NCBI GenBank assembly: GCA_014218215.1
Contig: CP043652.1
Location: 2,604,001 to 2,668,000, forward strand
Reading direction: 5' to 3'
From: Geodermatophilaceae bacterium NBWT11
GTDB lineage: Bacteria > Actinomycetota > Actinomycetes > Mycobacteriales > Geodermatophilaceae
DNA length: 64,000 bases
Shown in pieces: positions 7,124 to 15,774 of this stretch; the first letter of the stretch is position 1; each line of letters opens with the position of its first letter. The position numbers and the translations under genes were made by a program. A model generated the notes under the pieces. That model searched no databases and was not told the DNA's origin. It worked only from the letters and a program-made list of their open reading frames with translations.

Positions 7124-9400
7124 GTGGCTCTGGCGCTCTACCGCAAGTACCGTCCGGCGACCTTCGCCGAGGTGGTCGGGCAGGAGCACGTCACCACCCC
7201 GCTGGTGAACGCGGTGGAGAGCGGGCGGATCAACCACGCCTACCTCTTCAGCGGCCCCCGGGGCTGCGGGAAGACCTCCTCGGCGCGCATCCTGGCCCGC
7301 TCGCTGAACTGCGAGCAGGGCCCCACGGCGACGCCGTGCGGGGTCTGTGTCTCCTGCGTGGCGCTGGCGCCGGACGGCCCGGGCTCGATCGACGTCATCG
7401 AGATCGACGCCGCCAGCCACGGTGGCGTGGACGATGCCCGCGACCTGCGGGAACGGGCCTTCTTCGCCCCGGTGCACAGCCGGTACAAGGTCTACATCGT
7501 CGACGAGGCCCACATGGTCACGACGGCGGGCTTCAACGCGCTGCTCAAGGTGGTCGAGGAGCCGCCGGAGTTCCTGGTCTTCGTCTTCGCCACCACGGAA
7601 CCGGAGAAGGTGCTGCCGACCATCCGGTCGCGCACCCACCACTACCCGTTCCGGCTGGTCCCGCCGACCACGCTGCGCAAGCTGCTGGAGAGCACCTGCG
7701 AGCGGGAGGGCGTCGAGGTCGAGCAGACCGTCTTCCCGCTGGTGGTGCGGGCCGGCGGCGGGTCGGTGCGCGACTCGCTGTCGATCCTGGACCAGCTGCT
7801 GGCCGGCGCCGGGCCCGAGGGCGTCACCTACAAGACCGCGGTCGGCCTGCTCGGGGTCACCGACGACGCGTTGCTCGACGAGACCCTCGACGCACTGGCC
7901 GCCAGCGACGCCCCCGGGGTGTTCCAGGCCGTCGACCGGGTGGTCGAGGCCGGGCACGACCCCCGCCGGTTCGCCACCGACCTGCTCGACCGGCTGCGCG
8001 ACCTGATCGTGCTGGAGGCCGTCCCCGAGGCCGGTGGCAACGGGCTGCTCGACTGCCCGCCCGACCGGCTGGACCTGATGAGCCGGCAGGCCACCTCGAT
8101 GGGGGCCGCGACGCTGTCCCGGCTCGCCGACACCGTGCACGAGGGCCTCACCGAGATGCGCGGGACGACGGCGCCGCGGCTGCTCCTGGAGCTGGTCTGC
8201 GCCCGCATGCTGCTGCCCGGGGTCGACGGTTCGGCGGTGGCCACCCTGCAGCGTCTGGAGCGGCTCGAGCGGCGGATGTCGATCGCCGGGGAGCACGCGG
8301 GCCGTCCGGAGGTCGCGCCTGCACCGGTGCGGGCTCCCGCTGCGGAGGAGGCCTCGGCCCCGAGTGCCTCGCGGGCGTACGTCCGGCCCTCGCAGACGCG
8401 GTCCGAGCCCACCCCGGCGCCTGCTCCGACACCGCCCCCCGCTCCGGCGCCCGAGCCACGGCCGGCCGCGCCGACCCCTGCGCCGGACCCGACGCCTGCC
8501 GCGCCGGTCCCTGCCCCCACCCCTGCCCCGGTCGCACCGGCGGCGGAGGAGGACGGCTGGCCGGAGACCGCGACCCCCGGGGCGCCGGTGTCCTCGCTGG
8601 ACCGGTCGACCGCGGCGGCGGCCGCTGCCCGGCCCGTCCCGGCCGCAGCTGCCGAGGTGGACGGCTGGCCGGAGACCGCGGTGCCCGGTGCACCGCCGGC
8701 TGCGCCCGCGCCCACACCCCGGCCCGCGGAGACGTCGTCCGAGCCCGACGTCCCGTTGCCGCCCGAGCCCACCGACGACGAGGACTGGCCCGCCCCCAGC
8801 CGTCCTGCTGCTCCCGCCGCGCAGGCCGCACCGCAGCCGCGGGCGGCCGCGGAGTCCTCACCCGCTCCCCGCGGCGGGGAGCCCACCCCGCTGGTCACCG
8901 CCAACCCGCCCGACCAGGCCGAGGACGGCGCGTTGACCACCGCCGACGTCCGGCGGATCTGGCCCGAGCTGATGGCCGTGGTCAAGCGGCACAAGCGGAC
9001 CACCGAGGCGCTGCTGAAGAACGCCCAGGTGCACGAGCTGTCCAACGGCGTGCTGACGCTGTCGACCACCTCGCCGGCGCTGTCGCGCAGGCTGGGCGAC
9101 GACCTGAACAAGGACGTCGTCCGCGAGGCGTTGAACGAGCTGCTCGGGGTGCGGTGGCGGGTGACCGCGATCGTCGACGCCCCCGGTCAGGCCCCGGCCG
9201 GGACGCCCCCGCCGGCGCCCGAGCAGGTCCGTGCCGCGGCACGGGCCGCGGAGAGCGCCGAGGCCGACGAGCTGATGGCCGAGCGCCGGGCCGATGTCGA
9301 CGCTGCCGCCGGCCAGGACGCCCCGCCCCCGGTCGACCCCGAGCAGGCCGCGCTGCAGCTGCTGCGCACCCAGCTCGGCGCCCGCCCGCTGGAGGGCTGA
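7124..9400 (+). CDS. dnaX: DNA polymerase III subunit gamma/tau
   Basis: Clamp-loader ATPase of the replicative polymerase. Walker A is GPRGCGKTS (44-52), followed by a zinc module with four cysteines (C63, C72, C75, C78). Walker B/DEAH-like VDEAHM and the arginine-finger region TIRSRTHHY follow. Residues 1-375 form the AAA+ and collar domains. A long Pro/Ala-rich linker (about 385-600) holds two copies of DGWPETA. The end is a tau-like domain. The length of 758 is usual for actinobacterial DnaX. I saw no slippery sequence for a frameshifted gamma form. Confidence 0.97.
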   Translation: MALALYRKYRPATFAEVVGQEHVTTPLVNAVESGRINHAYLFSGPRGCGKTSSARILARSLNCEQGPTATPCGVCVSCVALAPDGPGSIDVIEIDAASHGGVDDARDLRERAFFAPVHSRYKVYIVDEAHMVTTAGFNALLKVVEEPPEFLVFVFATTEPEKVLPTIRSRTHHYPFRLVPPTTLRKLLESTCEREGVEVEQTVFPLVVRAGGGSVRDSLSILDQLLAGAGPEGVTYKTAVGLLGVTDDALLDETLDALAASDAPGVFQAVDRVVEAGHDPRRFATDLLDRLRDLIVLEAVPEAGGNGLLDCPPDRLDLMSRQATSMGAATLSRLADTVHEGLTEMRGTTAPRLLLELVCARMLLPGVDGSAVATLQRLERLERRMSIAGEHAGRPEVAPAPVRAPAAEEASAPSASRAYVRPSQTRSEPTPAPAPTPPPAPAPEPRPAAPTPAPDPTPAAPVPAPTPAPVAPAAEEDGWPETATPGAPVSSLDRSTAAAAAARPVPAAAAEVDGWPETAVPGAPPAAPAPTPRPAETSSEPDVPLPPEPTDDEDWPAPSRPAAPAAQAAPQPRAAAESSPAPRGGEPTPLVTANPPDQAEDGALTTADVRRIWPELMAVVKRHKRTTEALLKNAQVHELSNGVLTLSTTSPALSRRLGDDLNKDVVREALNELLGVRWRVTAIVDAPGQAPAGTPPPAPEQVRAAARAAESAEADELMAERRADVDAAAGQDAPPPVDPEQAALQLLRTQLGARPLEG

Positions 9401-9405
9401 CGACG

Positions 9406-9466
9406 ACGGGCGCCCACCCCGCAGGGTGAGCGCCCGTCCCCGGCCCCCTCGCCGGGAGCGAGGGGG
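9406..9466. terminator. Double hairpin between converging dnaX and MFS genes
   Basis: The first hairpin has arms 9406-9419 and 9424-9437 with one mismatch. The second has arms CCCCCTCGC at 9444-9452 and GCGAGGGGG at 9458-9466. Both lie between two stop codons and probably end transcription from either side. Confidence 0.65.
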
Positions 9467-9473
9467 TCCTTCC

Positions 9474-10985
9474 TCAGTGCGCCATGACCGGGGCGGACTC
9501 CGGGTCGCGCTGCACGGCGCCGTGCGGCAGGAGCAGGCCGCAGACGACGGCACCGGCGGCGAAGATGGCCGCCGACCAGGCGAAGACGGTCGTGTAGCTG
9601 GAGACCGAGGCCTGCAGCAGGGCGGCCGGGTCGCTGGGGTCCACGCCGACCAGGGCGTCGGTGGCGGCAGCCGCAGCCAGGGCGCTGAGCACCGCGGTCG
9701 CGATGGAGCCACCGATCTGCTGAAAGGTGTTCACCGCGGCCGAGGCGACCCCGGCGTCGTCGGCCCGCACCCCGAGGGTCGCGGCGGCGAAGGCGGGGGC
9801 GATGACCAGCCCGATGCCCAGGCCCACGACGACCAGGCCGGGGAAGACGTGGGTCCAGTAGCCGCTGTCCACACCGAGCGTCGTGAAGATCAACAGGCCG
9901 ACCGCGCCGACGGCGAAGCCGAGGGCGACGGGCACCTTGACCCCGACCCGGGCGACGACCGCCGGGGAGGTCTGGGCGGCGATGGTCAGCGCGACGATCA
10001 TCGGCAGGAAGGCGACGCCGGTGGGCAGCGGCTCGTAGCCCAGCACCTGGGTCAGGTAGTAGGTGAGGAACAGGAAGACGCCGAACATGCCGGCCCCGAC
10101 CAGCCCGACGGCCACGAACGCACCACCCCGGGCGCGGTCGGTGACCACGCGCATGGGCAGCAGCGGGTGGTCCACCCGGGTCTCGACGACGACGAAGGCG
10201 ATCAGCAGCACGATGCCGGCGGCGATGAACCCCAGCGTGGTGCCCGACGTCCAGCCCTCGGTCTCGGCGCTGGCCAGGCCGTAGACCAGGGACACCAGGC
10301 CGGCGACGCTGAGCAGCGCACCGGGGACGTCCAGGCCGGGGGCGTCGGCGGCACGGGTGCCGCGGCGGGGCAGGAAGACCAGCGCGCCGACGACGGCGAC
10401 GATCGCGATCGGGATGTTCACGTAGAGGCACCAGCGCCAGGACAGGTACTCGGTGAGCGCGCCACCGAGGATCAGCCCGATCGCGCCACCGGCGCCGGAG
10501 ATGGCGCCGAACACGGCGAAGGCCCGGCCGCGCTCGCGGCCGTCGGTGAAGGTGACGGTCAGCAGCGAGAGGGCGGCGGGGGCCAGCAGGGCGCCGAACA
10601 CGCCCTGGGCACCACGGGCGGCGACGAGCACGCCAAAGCCGTCGGCCGCGCCACCGACCGCGGAGGCCAGCGCGAAGCCGATCAGCCCGACGAGGAAGAC
10701 CGGCTTGCGACCGACCAGGTCGGCCAGGCGCCCACCGACCAGCAGCAGGGAGCCGAAGGCGAGGGCGTAGGCGGTGACGATCCACTGGCGGGAGTCGTTG
10801 CCGAAGCCCAGGTCGGCCTGGGCGGTGGGCAGTGCGATGTTCACGATGGTGGCGTCGAGGACGACCATGAGCTGGGCGAGCGCGACGACGCCGAGCACCA
10901 GCCAGCGGCGGCGGTCGCCGCCGTCGGTGGCCGGGGTCGCGCCGGGCGGAGTCGCCTCCGGGCCGGTGCGGGTGGTGCTGGTCAT
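9474..10985 (-). CDS. MFS drug exporter, DHA2 (14-helix) family
   Basis: A 503-residue transporter with 14 predicted membrane segments. Motifs include LDATIVNIALP in helix 1 (motif D1 of the EmrB/QacA group), GGRLADLVGRKPVF (motif A) and the motif C-like segment SGAGGAIGLILGGALTEY. It probably exports a toxic compound by proton antiport. GGAGGA sits ahead of the ATG. A TetR gene diverges from it across a 94-base region with two repeats that look like operators, so expression is very likely under that repressor. Confidence 0.93.
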   Translation of the reverse strand: MTSTTRTGPEATPPGATPATDGGDRRRWLVLGVVALAQLMVVLDATIVNIALPTAQADLGFGNDSRQWIVTAYALAFGSLLLVGGRLADLVGRKPVFLVGLIGFALASAVGGAADGFGVLVAARGAQGVFGALLAPAALSLLTVTFTDGRERGRAFAVFGAISGAGGAIGLILGGALTEYLSWRWCLYVNIPIAIVAVVGALVFLPRRGTRAADAPGLDVPGALLSVAGLVSLVYGLASAETEGWTSGTTLGFIAAGIVLLIAFVVVETRVDHPLLPMRVVTDRARGGAFVAVGLVGAGMFGVFLFLTYYLTQVLGYEPLPTGVAFLPMIVALTIAAQTSPAVVARVGVKVPVALGFAVGAVGLLIFTTLGVDSGYWTHVFPGLVVVGLGIGLVIAPAFAAATLGVRADDAGVASAAVNTFQQIGGSIATAVLSALAAAAATDALVGVDPSDPAALLQASVSSYTTVFAWSAAIFAAGAVVCGLLLPHGAVQRDPESAPVMAH

Positions 10986-11002
10986 GCGTCCTCCGGGGAA
11001 GT

Positions 11003-11067
11003 GGAAAGGTCGTTCCGGTTCGGTCGAGACGGTAGCAAGGAAAACGGAGAGGTTGTTCCGCTTCGGT
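11003..11067. promoter_or_regulatory. Two tandem operator-like repeats between the MFS and TetR genes
   Basis: Two imperfect direct repeats of 22 bases lie at 11003-11024 and 11046-11067. Both read GGARAGGTYGTTCCGSTTCGGT, so 18 of 22 positions are identical. They are spaced 43 bases apart, about four helical turns. Each holds a GGA-N8-TCC core. The second reaches the TACGAT -10 box of the TetR gene, so bound repressor would block both promoters. Confidence 0.65.
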
Positions 11068-11073
11068 TACGAT
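11068..11073 (+). promoter_or_regulatory. -10 box of the TetR gene, leaderless type
   Basis: TACGAT is followed by six bases and the ATG at 11080. There is no ribosome site between them. Confidence 0.5.
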
Positions 11074-11079
11074 GGCGTC

Positions 11080-11733
11080 ATGTCCTCCGTCACGCCGGCC
11101 GCGCGCCCGTTGCGGCGCGACGCCGAGCGCAACCGCCTGCTGATCCTGGAGGCGGCCCGCGAGGTCTACGCCGACCGCGGGCTGACCGCCGGGTTCGACG
11201 AGATCGCCCGGGTCGCGGGGGTGGGCGTGGGCACCGTCTACCGGCGCTTCCCCGACCGTGCCGACCTGGTCGAGGCGCTCTTCGACCAGCAGGTCGACGA
11301 CGTCGTCGCCCGGGTGGAGGCCGCGGCCGACCACCCGGACGCGTGGGAGGGGCTCTGCGCCTTCGCCCGCTGGGGGGTGCAGACCCAGGCGGCCGACCGG
11401 GGGCTGGCGCAGGTGCTGTCCTCGGCCGGGCACGGGCACGACCGGGTTGCCGCCGGGCGGGAGCGGATCGAACCCGCCGTCCGGGTGCTGGTGCGGCGGG
11501 CCCAGCAGGCCGGTGCGCTGCGCCCCGACGTCACCGAGCTCGACCTGGGCATGACGGTGGCGATGGTCAGCCGGATCGGCGGCCCCGGGGACCACGAGCT
11601 CCGCGAGCGGTTCCTGACCCTGGCCCTCGACGGGCTGGCCACGCGCCGGGAGGCCCCCAGCCCGCTGCCGGCCCGACAGCCCTCCCAGCACGACCTGGGC
11701 TGCGTCGCCGAGCTGGCCCGCCCCGCCCGCTAG
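11080..11733 (+). CDS. TetR-family transcriptional repressor
   Basis: A 217-residue regulator with an N-terminal TetR helix-turn-helix (residues about 15-62: [18 protein letters not shown] then [26 protein letters not shown]) and a variable C-terminal ligand domain. The ATG at 11080 follows a TACGAT box by six bases, which supports it over longer in-frame options. Divergence from the MFS exporter and the shared operator repeats indicate that it represses the pump until a substrate binds. The inducer is unknown. Confidence 0.92.
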   Translation: MSSVTPAARPLRRDAERNRLLILEAAREVYADRGLTAGFDEIARVAGVGVGTVYRRFPDRADLVEALFDQQVDDVVARVEAAADHPDAWEGLCAFARWGVQTQAADRGLAQVLSSAGHGHDRVAAGRERIEPAVRVLVRRAQQAGALRPDVTELDLGMTVAMVSRIGGPGDHELRERFLTLALDGLATRREAPSPLPARQPSQHDLGCVAELARPAR

Positions 11734-11750
11734 ACCCGTCCTCCTCCGCC

Positions 11751-11797
11751 ACTGTGCGTCCTCCTCCACCGACGTCGGTGGAGGCGGACGCACGGTG
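11751..11797. repeat. Intergenic palindrome, family R1, copy 1
   Basis: Arms 11754-11773 and 11774-11793 pair over 20 positions with a single mismatch and no spacer. The outer part, GTGCGTCCTCC with GGACGCACGGTG, is shared with the palindrome at 53231-53276. It follows the TetR stop by 20 bases and precedes ybaB, so it may act as a terminator. Confidence 0.7.
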
Positions 11798-11845
11798 GTC
11801 GTCGGAGCTGATCGACGCCGGGGCGAGGGTGTCGGACCCACCCCC

Positions 11846-11851
11846 TACCCT
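11846..11851 (+). promoter_or_regulatory. -10 box of ybaB, leaderless type
   Basis: TACCCT is followed by six bases and the ATG at 11858. This selects that start over an upstream in-frame ATG at 11795. Confidence 0.5.
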
Positions 11852-11857
11852 CGGGGC

Positions 11858-12190
11858 ATGCAACCCGGTGGAGCCCCCGACATGGCGCAGATCCTCAAGC
11901 AGGCGCAGGCCATGCAGCAGCAGCTCGCGTCCGCGCAGGAGGAGCTCGCCCAGGCTGAGGTCACCGGCACCGCCGGCGGCGGCATGGTGTCGGCGACGAT
12001 GACCGGCAGCGGCGAGCTGACCGCGATCACCATCTCCAAGGACGCCGTCGACCCCGACGACGTCGAGACGCTGCAGGACCTCGTCGTCGCCGCCGTGCGC
12101 GACGCCAACCGCGCCGCCGGTGAGCTGACCCAGGCGACCATGGGCCCGCTGGCCGGCGGCATGGGCGGGATGGGCCTGCCCGGCTTCTGA
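11858..12190 (+). CDS. YbaB/EbfC nucleoid-associated protein
   Basis: A 110-residue DNA-binding protein of the YbaB/EbfC family. It shows the usual layout: an N-terminal amphipathic helix ([20 protein letters not shown]), a central beta region ([23 protein letters not shown]) and a C-terminal helix ([15 protein letters not shown]), ending in a glycine/methionine-rich tail. It lies just before recR, the classical dnaX-ybaB-recR linkage, here with a two-gene insertion after dnaX. It probably acts in chromosome organisation or repair. Confidence 0.94.
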   Translation: MQPGGAPDMAQILKQAQAMQQQLASAQEELAQAEVTGTAGGGMVSATMTGSGELTAITISKDAVDPDDVETLQDLVVAAVRDANRAAGELTQATMGPLAGGMGGMGLPGF

Positions 12191-12248
12191 GCCGCCGCAC
12201 CAGGAGCCACCGCACCACGAGCGCGACCCGACGAGCGCAGGAGCACCC

Positions 12249-12842
12249 GTGTACGAAGGCGCCGTCCAGGACCTGATCGACGAACTGGGCCGGCTGCCCG
12301 GCGTCGGCCCCAAGAGCGCGCAGCGGATCGCCTTCCACCTGCTCGCCGCGGACGCCACCGACGTCGGTCGGCTGGTCGCCGCGCTGCAGCGGGTGCAGGC
12401 CGAGGTCCGGTTCTGCGTGACCTGCTTCAACGTCGCCGAGGGCGAGCAGTGCCGGATCTGCCGCGACCCGCGCCGCACGCTGGACGTCATCTGCGTGGTC
12501 GAGGAGCCCAAGGACGTGGTGGCCATCGAGCGCACCCGGGAGTTCCGCGGCCGCTACCACGTGCTCGGCGGGGCGATCAGCCCGATCGAGGGCATCGGAC
12601 CCGACGACCTGCGGGTCAAGGAGCTGATGACCCGGCTGATGGACGGCTCGGTCACCGAGCTGATCATCGCCACCGACCCCAACCTCGAGGGCGAGGCGAC
12701 CGCGGCCTACCTGGCGCGGCTGATCAGCCCGATGGGCATGGCGGTCTCCCGGCTGGCCAGCGGGCTGCCGGTCGGTGGCGACCTGGAGTACGCCGACGAG
12801 GTCACCCTCGGGCGGGCCTTCGAGGGCCGCCGACGGGTCTGA
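12249..12842 (+). CDS. recR: Recombination mediator RecR
   Basis: A 197-residue RecFOR-pathway protein. It has an N-terminal helix-hairpin-helix ([17 protein letters not shown]), a four-cysteine zinc motif (FCVTC and CRIC, residues about 56-71), a Toprim domain beginning at [10 protein letters not shown] and the C-terminal motif [16 protein letters not shown]. The start is GTG at 12249 and the length is normal. It loads RecA on gapped DNA together with RecO. Confidence 0.97.
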   Translation: MYEGAVQDLIDELGRLPGVGPKSAQRIAFHLLAADATDVGRLVAALQRVQAEVRFCVTCFNVAEGEQCRICRDPRRTLDVICVVEEPKDVVAIERTREFRGRYHVLGGAISPIEGIGPDDLRVKELMTRLMDGSVTELIIATDPNLEGEATAAYLARLISPMGMAVSRLASGLPVGGDLEYADEVTLGRAFEGRRRV

Positions 12843-12854
12843 GGCGACGGAGGG

Positions 12855-13760
12855 CTAGGCCCAGGCCAGCGCGCTGCGGGTCGCCCAGTAGGTCGTCGGC
12901 TCCTCAGCGAGGTCGGGCAGGTCGACGTCCAGTCCGCGGGCGTCGGCGTTGGAGCGCAGCTGCGCGACCGTGACGGCACCGCTGAGGACGACGTCCACCC
13001 ACGGCTGGGCCAGCACCGCGGCCAGGGCGACGGCGTCGGGGGATGCCCCGGCCCCGCGGACGGGGGAGTCGGCGGGCAGGCCGCGGTCGGTGAGCCGGCC
13101 GTTGGCCACGCCCTCCTTGACCACCACCCGCAGCCCGGCGGCGTGGGCATCGGCCAGCGCCGGGCCGGCCGAGGTCTCCAGCAGGTTCCAGGTGCTCTGC
13201 ACGGTGCCGAAGAGCCGCGCGCCGTCGACCTCCAGCACGGTCCCGCGGCGCACTGCGTCGGCCTGGGCCGGCCCGGAGGTGGAGAAGCCCAGCTCGGTGC
13301 CGGCGTCGCGCAGCCCGGCCAGGCGGTGGAGCAGGGCCCCGTCGTCCCAGAGCGGGCTGTCGGCGGTCAGCGAGTGCACCTGGTGGAGCCGCAGCCGGTC
13401 CCCGAGCAGGGCCTGCGTCTCGCCCCACTGGCGCTCCAGGGTGGGCAGGTCGTGCGTCTTGACCTCGTCGGCGTCGACCGTGGGGTCCTCGGCGGTGTAG
13501 GTGTAGCCCCACTTGCTGGCCACGAACGGGTCGTCGTCCCGGCCGCGCAGCCACGAGGCGAGGAACTCCTCGGCCCGGCCGTAGGACCGGGCGGTGTCCA
13601 GGTAGGAGATCCCGAGGTCGGTGGCGGCGTCGAGCAGCTCGTGCGCGCGGGCCTGCAGGACGGCGGGGGAGCGGTCGGCGGGCAGGTCGGCCGAGCGCCC
13701 CAGGGTGATGTAGGCGGGGCGGCCGACCGCGGCCAGACCGAGTCCCAGGACGGCGCTCAC
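12855..13760 (-). CDS. Aldo/keto reductase
   Basis: A 301-residue TIM-barrel oxidoreductase. The tetrad is visible: D55 and Y60 in YLDTARSYG, K83 in ASKWGY and H129 in LHQVHS. It most resembles NADPH-dependent AKRs of the YajO/Tas type; the substrate is unknown. I placed the start at GTG 13760. A CAGGAT box lies six bases upstream of it, and the protein then begins at the barrel rather than with the basic stretch encoded further upstream to 13844. It converges on recR with a 12-base gap. Confidence 0.88.
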   Translation of the reverse strand: MSAVLGLGLAAVGRPAYITLGRSADLPADRSPAVLQARAHELLDAATDLGISYLDTARSYGRAEEFLASWLRGRDDDPFVASKWGYTYTAEDPTVDADEVKTHDLPTLERQWGETQALLGDRLRLHQVHSLTADSPLWDDGALLHRLAGLRDAGTELGFSTSGPAQADAVRRGTVLEVDGARLFGTVQSTWNLLETSAGPALADAHAAGLRVVVKEGVANGRLTDRGLPADSPVRGAGASPDAVALAAVLAQPWVDVVLSGAVTVAQLRSNADARGLDVDLPDLAEEPTTYWATRSALAWA

Positions 13761-13974
13761 CCGGCCATCCTGCCCCCTCTCCTGGTGACCCACGTCATTG
13801 CCCCGGCGAAGGGCCGGGGTTGGTCTCGATCCGGTGACGATCACCCGGACGGGTCACACGACTGTCACAGGCGGGGCTTAACGTCCCGTTCGCCGTCGGG
13901 ACGTCCTCTCGTCCTCGGTCCGTCACGCATCAGCTCATCCGGCCCGCTCGGGCCGAGAAGGCAGGTCTTCCGCG
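13761..13974. promoter_or_regulatory. Divergent promoter region of the peptide ABC operon
   Basis: This 214-base gap has no gene. It contains a hairpin CCCCGGC/GCCGGGG (13801-13819), a palindrome GGTGA-CGA-TCACC (13833-13845), a possible -10 box TAACGT (13879-13884) and an inverted repeat ACGTCCCG/CGGGACGT (13881-13904) that overlaps the -10 box. The last could be an operator or a 5' leader hairpin. No regulator gene is adjacent. Confidence 0.4.
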
Positions 13975-15675
13975 ATGCACCGTCGCCCCACACGTGTGTT
14001 GGCCGTCTCGGCCGCCACCCTCACCGCTCTGTCGATGGCGGCCTGCGCCTCCAGCGACCGGGAGGAGACCAGCGCCGGGGGCGGTGAGTCGTCCGGGGGC
14101 ACCTTCGTCTTCGGCGCGGCCGGCGACCCGACGATGTTCGACCCGGCCTTCGCCACCGACGGTGAGTCCTTCCGGGTCACCCGGCAGATCTACGAGGGCC
14201 TGCTGACCAACGAGGAGGGCTCCGCGGACCTCGCGCCGTCGCTGGCCGAGAGCTACGAGGCCTCCGAGGACGGGCTGACCTACACCTTCGACCTGCGCGA
14301 CGACGTGACGTTCCACGACGGGACGCCGTTCAACGCCGAGGCCGTCTGCTTCAACTTCGAGCGTTGGTACAACTTCGAGGGCCTCGCGGCCAGCCCCGCG
14401 GCCTCGGAGTACTACCAGAACAACTTCGGCGGGTTCGCCAGCACGCCCGACGTCCCCAGCCTGTACGCCGGCTGCGAGGCCACCGACGAGTTCACCGCCG
14501 AGGTGCAGATCAGCCAGGTCACCAGCCGGTTCCCGGCCGTCCTCGCGCTGCCCTCGTTCGCCATGCAGAGCCCCGAGGCCCTCGAGCAGTACGACGCCGA
14601 CGAGCTCGGTGGCAACGGCGACGCGCTGACCTACACCGAGTACGCCCTCGAGCACCCGACCGGCACCGGGCCCTTCCGGTTCGACAGCTGGGACCAGGGC
14701 AACGGCGAGGTCACCATCGTGGCCAACGAGGACTACTGGGGCGACGCGCCCGGGGTCTCCGAGATCGTCTTCCGCTCCATCGCCGACGGCAACACCCGCC
14801 GCCAGGAGCTGCAGGCCGGTTCGATCGACGGGTACGACCTGGTCGCCCCGGCGGACTACCAGACGCTGGAGGACGGCGGGTTCCAGGTGCTGCCCCGCGA
14901 CCCGTTCAACGTGCTGTACCTGGGCATGAACGGCGGCAACGTCGAGGGCACCAACGCCAACCCGGCCCTGCAGGACATCCGGGTGCGGCAGGCCATCGCG
15001 CACGCCATCGACCGCGAGACCATCGTCAACTCGCTGCTCCCCGAGGGCGCCGAGGAGGCCATCGAGTTCGTGCCGCCGGCCGTCGACGGGTGGACCGAGG
15101 ACGTCACCACCTACGACTACGACCCCGACCTGTCGCGTCAGCTGCTCACCGAGGCCGGTGCGCTGAACACCACGCTGCGCTTCTACTACCCGACCGACGT
15201 CAGCCGGCCCTACCTGCCCGACCCGGCCGCCATGTTCGAGGTCATCAGCCAGAACCTGACCGACGCCGGCTTCACCATCGAGCCCGTCTCGCTGCCCTGG
15301 AACCCGGACTACCTCGACGCGGTCAGCGCCGGGCAGGCCGACCTCCACCTGCTGGGCTGGACCGGTGACTACAACGACGCCTACAACTTCATCGGCACGT
15401 TCTTCGCCGACGCCGGTGGTGGGCAGATGAAGGCCGAGTTCGGCGGCTGGTCCGACCAGGCGATCTTCGACGCGCTGGCTGCCGGTGACGGCGAGGCCGA
15501 CATCGACGCCCGCGGCGAGCTGTACGCCGAGGCGAACGCGGCGATCATGGACTTCCTCCCGGCGGTCCCGGTCTCGCACAGCCCGAACGCGCTCGTCGTC
15601 GCCGACGACGTCGACGGTCTGGTCCCCAGCCCGCTGTCGGCGGAGGACTTCTCCACCGTCACGATCGGCAACTGA
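13975..15675 (+). CDS. Peptide-type ABC transporter substrate-binding lipoprotein
   Basis: A 566-residue SBP family 5 (DppA/OppA-like) protein. The signal peptide ends in the lipobox LSMAAC, so Cys24 would be lipidated and the protein anchored outside the membrane. The family signature is seen early in the mature part (FDPAFATDGESFRVTRQIYEGLL) and in the segment DLRDDVTFHDGTPFNAEAV. It is the first gene of a five-gene operon with two permeases and two ATPases, forming a complete importer. Substrates could be oligopeptides, nickel complexes or glycosides; sequence alone does not settle this. Confidence 0.93.
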   Translation: MHRRPTRVLAVSAATLTALSMAACASSDREETSAGGGESSGGTFVFGAAGDPTMFDPAFATDGESFRVTRQIYEGLLTNEEGSADLAPSLAESYEASEDGLTYTFDLRDDVTFHDGTPFNAEAVCFNFERWYNFEGLAASPAASEYYQNNFGGFASTPDVPSLYAGCEATDEFTAEVQISQVTSRFPAVLALPSFAMQSPEALEQYDADELGGNGDALTYTEYALEHPTGTGPFRFDSWDQGNGEVTIVANEDYWGDAPGVSEIVFRSIADGNTRRQELQAGSIDGYDLVAPADYQTLEDGGFQVLPRDPFNVLYLGMNGGNVEGTNANPALQDIRVRQAIAHAIDRETIVNSLLPEGAEEAIEFVPPAVDGWTEDVTTYDYDPDLSRQLLTEAGALNTTLRFYYPTDVSRPYLPDPAAMFEVISQNLTDAGFTIEPVSLPWNPDYLDAVSAGQADLHLLGWTGDYNDAYNFIGTFFADAGGGQMKAEFGGWSDQAIFDALAAGDGEADIDARGELYAEANAAIMDFLPAVPVSHSPNALVVADDVDGLVPSPLSAEDFSTVTIGN

Positions 15676-15681
15676 CCCACC

Positions 15682-15722
15682 CCTCCGGCCGGTGCCCCCT
15701 CCGCGGGGGTGCCGGCCGGAGG
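15682..15722 (+). terminator. Intra-operon hairpin after the binding-protein gene
   Basis: An 18-bp stem (15682-15699 with 15705-15722) including two G-U pairs and a 5-base loop. It lies 7 bases after the stop of the binding-protein gene and 52 bases before the permease gene. It may partly end transcription or stabilise the upstream mRNA, giving excess binding protein. Confidence 0.65.
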
Positions 15723-15774
15723 TCCGTCCGGGCCCCGCCGGGCCCGGCTCCCGACCCGAGAGGCTGACCGACGC

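Noticed and set aside
7124-9400. Programmed frameshift in dnaX giving a short gamma form
   Set aside because: No A/T-rich slippery heptamer is present; the gene is too GC-rich for the known type of signal.
9187-11841. Long open frames on both strands across the MFS/TetR region
   Set aside because: They run through the divergent promoter and both real genes, with no hydrophobic or domain pattern of their own.
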